Shown here: positions 6,847 through 8,687 of the stretch, piece by piece | How the letters are laid out: the number at the start of each line of letters is the position of its first letter | Position numbering within the stretch: the stretch's first letter is position 1 | From: Pseudomonadales bacterium | Lineage (GTDB): Bacteria; Pseudomonadota; Gammaproteobacteria; Pseudomonadales; Pseudohongiellaceae | Direction: 5' to 3' | Length of the DNA: 8,687 nt | Assembly: GCA_022360535.1 (NCBI GenBank) | Contig: JAKSCP010000449.1 | Coordinates: 1 to 8,687 of the forward strand | The notes under the pieces: model-generated | The model's database searches: none | Seen by the model: only the letters and a program-made list of their open reading frames with translations | Told to the model about the DNA's origin: nothing | Translations under genes and position numbers: made by a program

Positions 6847-7362
6847 TTAGGAAGGATTTTCTTGATCTTCTACTCGATTCAGCATAGAGCATAACTCTTG
6901 TCGAAGCGCTTCGACGTTGTATGACATCTTGGCTGTGACTTCTAGGATACTCAAAGACGCTGACTCACATGCTTGCTTCAGGAACCTGTCCCTGGCTTGA
7001 CGTTTCCTGGAGTTATGGGACTTGTCGTTCAATTCAATAACGGCAATTACAGACATATCGGATTTATTGCATAGAACGAAGTCGAAATGCTTATTGGAGA
7101 TACGGTTAAATGCACTTTGCCAGTTGCTTCGGTTCATTCCTGATCGAGGCTTCAATACATCGGCTACGCGCACTTTCGCGAAAACGGCGGTTGAATTATC
7201 TACTACCAGATTCAGCACCCCTAGAAACGATCTTTCAGCCGGGCTTAACAATTTCGATTTGAGTGAATATAGGTGTGCGTGCTGACTTTCTCTACCCCTA
7301 ATCAATGGCACAGCTAAGAATAAAAACAATAAAGCAGCAATTGCCCAAAAAAGGATATCCAT
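6847..7362 (-). CDS. Membrane-anchored DUF2726 protein, nuclease-like fold predicted
   Basis: A 171-residue protein with one N-terminal membrane helix (residues 2-21, ILFWAIAALLFLFLAVPLI) followed by Arg residues, so the rest should face the cytoplasm. The soluble part matches DUF2726: LLSPAERSFLGVL at 38-50, FAKVRVADVL at 61-70, AFNRISNKHFDFVLC at 84-98, VIELNDKSH at 108-116 and ARDRFLKQAC at 123-132. FDFVL (Asp94) followed by E-L-N-D-x-x-H (Glu110, Asp113, His116) resembles the core of PD-(D/E)XK/Vsr-like nucleases; this relation is inference and activity is unknown. I choose ATG 7362 over TTG 7368: AAGGA is 9-10 bases upstream of the ATG but almost touches the TTG. The gene is A+T-richer than its neighbours, which may mean transfer. 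It converges with yheS, with 45 bases between stops and no clear terminator. Confidence 0.83.
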   Translation of the reverse strand: MDILFWAIAALLFLFLAVPLIRGRESQHAHLYSLKSKLLSPAERSFLGVLNLVVDNSTAVFAKVRVADVLKPRSGMNRSNWQSAFNRISNKHFDFVLCNKSDMSVIAVIELNDKSHNSRKRQARDRFLKQACESASLSILEVTAKMSYNVEALRQELCSMLNRVEDQENPS

Positions 7363-7501
7363 CAGCAATGTCCTTAGAAAAAATTCTCCGAATGTAGTAA
7401 GCCAAACGAATATAGCCCCAATCGAACCCTTCGTGCTAGCCGATCTAGTCGGGTGATACTATGAGCGAGCTAGTCTCCTGTTCAGATAAAAATCAGTAGG
7501 T

Positions 7502-8566
7502 GTGCTTTTGAACAAGTCTTACCAATTGCAATATGTTCGCCCATGGAACTTGATCAATCTATGCCCGTTCTATCAGAGCACACCTTTAAGAGAAATGTCT
7601 GCACCGAGCGGAGTCCAGCTACTGATAAAAGACGAGACCAACCGGTTTGGACTAGGCGCATTTAAAGCCTTAGGTGGAATCTACGCCGTTGCCATGTTTC
7701 TGATTGATCGTTGGCAAACAGAACATCAAGCCGAGTTAGATCCAAACAAACTCTTCGATCAAGAGCTACAAAGCTGGAGCAACCAATTCACCTTTGTTTG
7801 TGCAAGCGCTGGCAATCATGGCATGGCTGTAGCTAAAGGTGCCCAACTGTTCAACGCGAAGTGCCGGGTTCATCTCGCTGACAACGTGCCATTCAGTTTT
7901 GAAGAGAAATTGGAAAGTCTTGGCGCTGAGGTAGTGAGATCCGGCACGGTCTATGAAGACAGCATGCAAGCGGCACGAGACGAGAGCGATTTTGGCGATG
8001 ATACTGTCGTCCTGCTGGCTGATAGTTCATGGCCGGGTTATACCAAGATGCCTACCCTGGTAATGGAAGGCTATACAGTGTTAGCCGAAGAGATGCGTCG
8101 GCACTTTGACCAGCATTGTCAGTCCAACCAAGACTGGCCAAGCCATGTTTTTCTGCAAGCGGGTGTCGGTGGTTTGGCTGCAGCAGTCACTCTGCACATT
8201 CGACAGCATTGGCGCGTTCAACCAAAGATCATCGTAGTTGAGCCGGACGCCGCGCCTTGCCTATATGAAAGCAATCGCCTCGGAAAACTCGCCACTGTGA
8301 AAGGGCCGGTTTCCAGTATGGGTAGGCTGGATTGCAAGGAGCCTTCTCTGTTGGCGTTTGCAGTGCTGCAACAGCACGCCGATGATTTTGTCTGCATTTC
8401 CGAATCGGATGCCGCCGATGCTGTTTCCTTTCTCGCCGAAAGAGAGATTACAACAACTCCCTCGGGGGCAGCCGGTGTGGCCGCAGTGCTGGTCGCGGAA
8501 CGCCTGGATATTTCAATCCCTGCTGGTTCGACTTGTTTGGCAATAGCAACAGAAGGCCAGTTTTGA
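7502..8566 (+). CDS. Diaminopropionate ammonia-lyase-like PLP enzyme
   Basis: A 354-residue fold-type II pyridoxal-phosphate enzyme. KDETNRFGLGAFKALGG at residues 43-59 carries the PLP lysine, Lys55. SAGNHG at 102-107 is the substrate/cofactor loop, SSWPGYTKMPTLVMEGY at 175-191 is a strong family mark, and QAGVGGLAAAV at 219-229 binds the PLP phosphate. VVEPDAAPCLY (245-255) and GRLDCKEPS (274-282) also match diaminopropionate ammonia-lyase (E. coli YgeX), which makes pyruvate and ammonia from 2,3-diaminopropionate. Differences: YgeX has SDGNHG with a catalytic Asp, here Ala103, and this protein ends at ATEGQF, about 40 residues shorter overall. It may therefore act on another amino acid, as a dehydratase- or lyase-type enzyme. 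The start is not settled: GTG 7502 is the outermost start, but TTG 7508 sits 7 bases after AGTAGG and may be the true one. The divergent gap 7363-7501 shows no clear promoter. Confidence 0.82.
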   Translation: MLLNKSYQLQYVRPWNLINLCPFYQSTPLREMSAPSGVQLLIKDETNRFGLGAFKALGGIYAVAMFLIDRWQTEHQAELDPNKLFDQELQSWSNQFTFVCASAGNHGMAVAKGAQLFNAKCRVHLADNVPFSFEEKLESLGAEVVRSGTVYEDSMQAARDESDFGDDTVVLLADSSWPGYTKMPTLVMEGYTVLAEEMRRHFDQHCQSNQDWPSHVFLQAGVGGLAAAVTLHIRQHWRVQPKIIVVEPDAAPCLYESNRLGKLATVKGPVSSMGRLDCKEPSLLAFAVLQQHADDFVCISESDAADAVSFLAEREITTTPSGAAGVAAVLVAERLDISIPAGSTCLAIATEGQF

Positions 8567-8605
8567 GAAGTCAGTCGGCCGTTCTGTTGCTAATCCCGTT
8601 GGCTT

Positions 8606-8630
8606 ACTGCTTCCAGTGGCTGGAAACAGT
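8606..8630. repeat. Imperfect inverted repeat after the lyase gene
   Basis: ACTG-C-TTCCAG (8606-8616) and CTGGAA-A-CAGT (8620-8630) pair as a 10-of-11 bp stem with a TGG loop and one C/A mismatch. It begins 39 bases after the lyase stop. No T-run follows on either strand, so it is only a possible rho-independent terminator; it could be a short intergenic repeat unit. Confidence 0.35.
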
Positions 8631-8646
8631 TCTGCCCTGACCCCGC

Positions 8647-8687
8647 CTAGTCCTGGCTTTCAGATACCAAGGCTTGTTGCTGCAACA
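8647..8687 (-). CDS. Possible C-terminal end of a minus-strand gene cut by the window edge
   Basis: Read on the minus strand, the last bases give a stop-free frame ending LQQQALVSESQD and then TAG at 8649-8647. The position suits a gene converging on the lyase gene, with the inverted repeat at 8606-8630 between them. Only about 12 codons are visible and such a run can occur by chance, so no product can be named. Confidence 0.2.
   Translation of the reverse strand, partial: LQQQALVSESQD

Noticed and set aside
7022..7285. Plus-strand open frame of 87 codons inside the DUF2726 region
   Set aside because: The minus-strand product has clear DUF2726 motifs, a membrane helix and a ribosome binding site; the plus-strand frame has none.
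7445..7475. Two CTAGTC direct repeats in the divergent region between the DUF2726 and lyase genes
   Set aside because: Only six bases each, with no matching dyad or promoter geometry; not enough to call an operator.
7363..8566. A possible defence or toxin-antitoxin island around the A+T-rich DUF2726 gene
   Set aside because: The neighbours are yheS and an amino-acid lyase, with no partner gene, integrase, repeat or attachment site; one isolated gene does not make a system.

Overview
The window looks like chromosomal DNA of a free-living, probably marine or aquatic gammaproteobacterium. The best marker is a full-length YheS-type ABC-F ATPase that reads like the Escherichia coli protein from end to end. 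A secreted mono-haem cytochrome domain of a kind common in marine proteobacteria and the moderate base composition (about 52% G+C over 5161-5400 by hand count) also fit. Genus cannot be read from this stretch. No tRNA, rRNA, CRISPR array, insertion sequence or prophage gene was seen.

Layout. Positions 1-465 (minus) hold the N-terminal 155 codons of a secreted c-type cytochrome domain protein that runs off the left edge. A divergent intergenic region (466-724) leads to an exported subclass B3 metallo-beta-lactamase of the GOB type (725-1600, plus), with Gln in place of the first zinc histidine. Next is a GAF plus HD-GYP protein (1695-3557, plus), a likely cyclic-di-GMP phosphodiesterase whose HD-GYP domain is split by a long helical insertion. 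A compact three-gene operon follows: an ArsR-family repressor (3666-4007), an SRPBCC/AHSA1 protein (4007-4486) and a YjbR/MmcQ-like protein (4483-4806). Its genes overlap by 1 and 4 nt, and a perfect 18-bp palindrome lies over the first start codon.

After a short gap with a perfect hairpin comes yheS (4915-6801, plus). It converges with a membrane-anchored DUF2726 protein (6847-7362, minus) in a locally A+T-richer segment (about 44% G+C over 6901-7380). Divergent from that is a fold-type II PLP enzyme resembling diaminopropionate ammonia-lyase (7502-8566, plus). The right edge may hold the last codons of a minus-strand gene.

How they work together. Only the ArsR-SRPBCC-YjbR genes look like a true co-transcribed unit, probably autorepressed. 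The others look like independent transcription units: respiration or oxidation outside the cytoplasm, a periplasmic metallohydrolase, second-messenger turnover, ribosome-associated ATPase, a nuclease-fold membrane protein and amino-acid catabolism. I see no convincing multi-gene novel defence or biosynthetic system. The points most worth a second look are the GOB-like lactamase, the interrupted HD-GYP domain, the lyase lacking the expected catalytic Asp, the apparently leaderless ArsR repressor gene, and the membrane-anchored DUF2726 protein.
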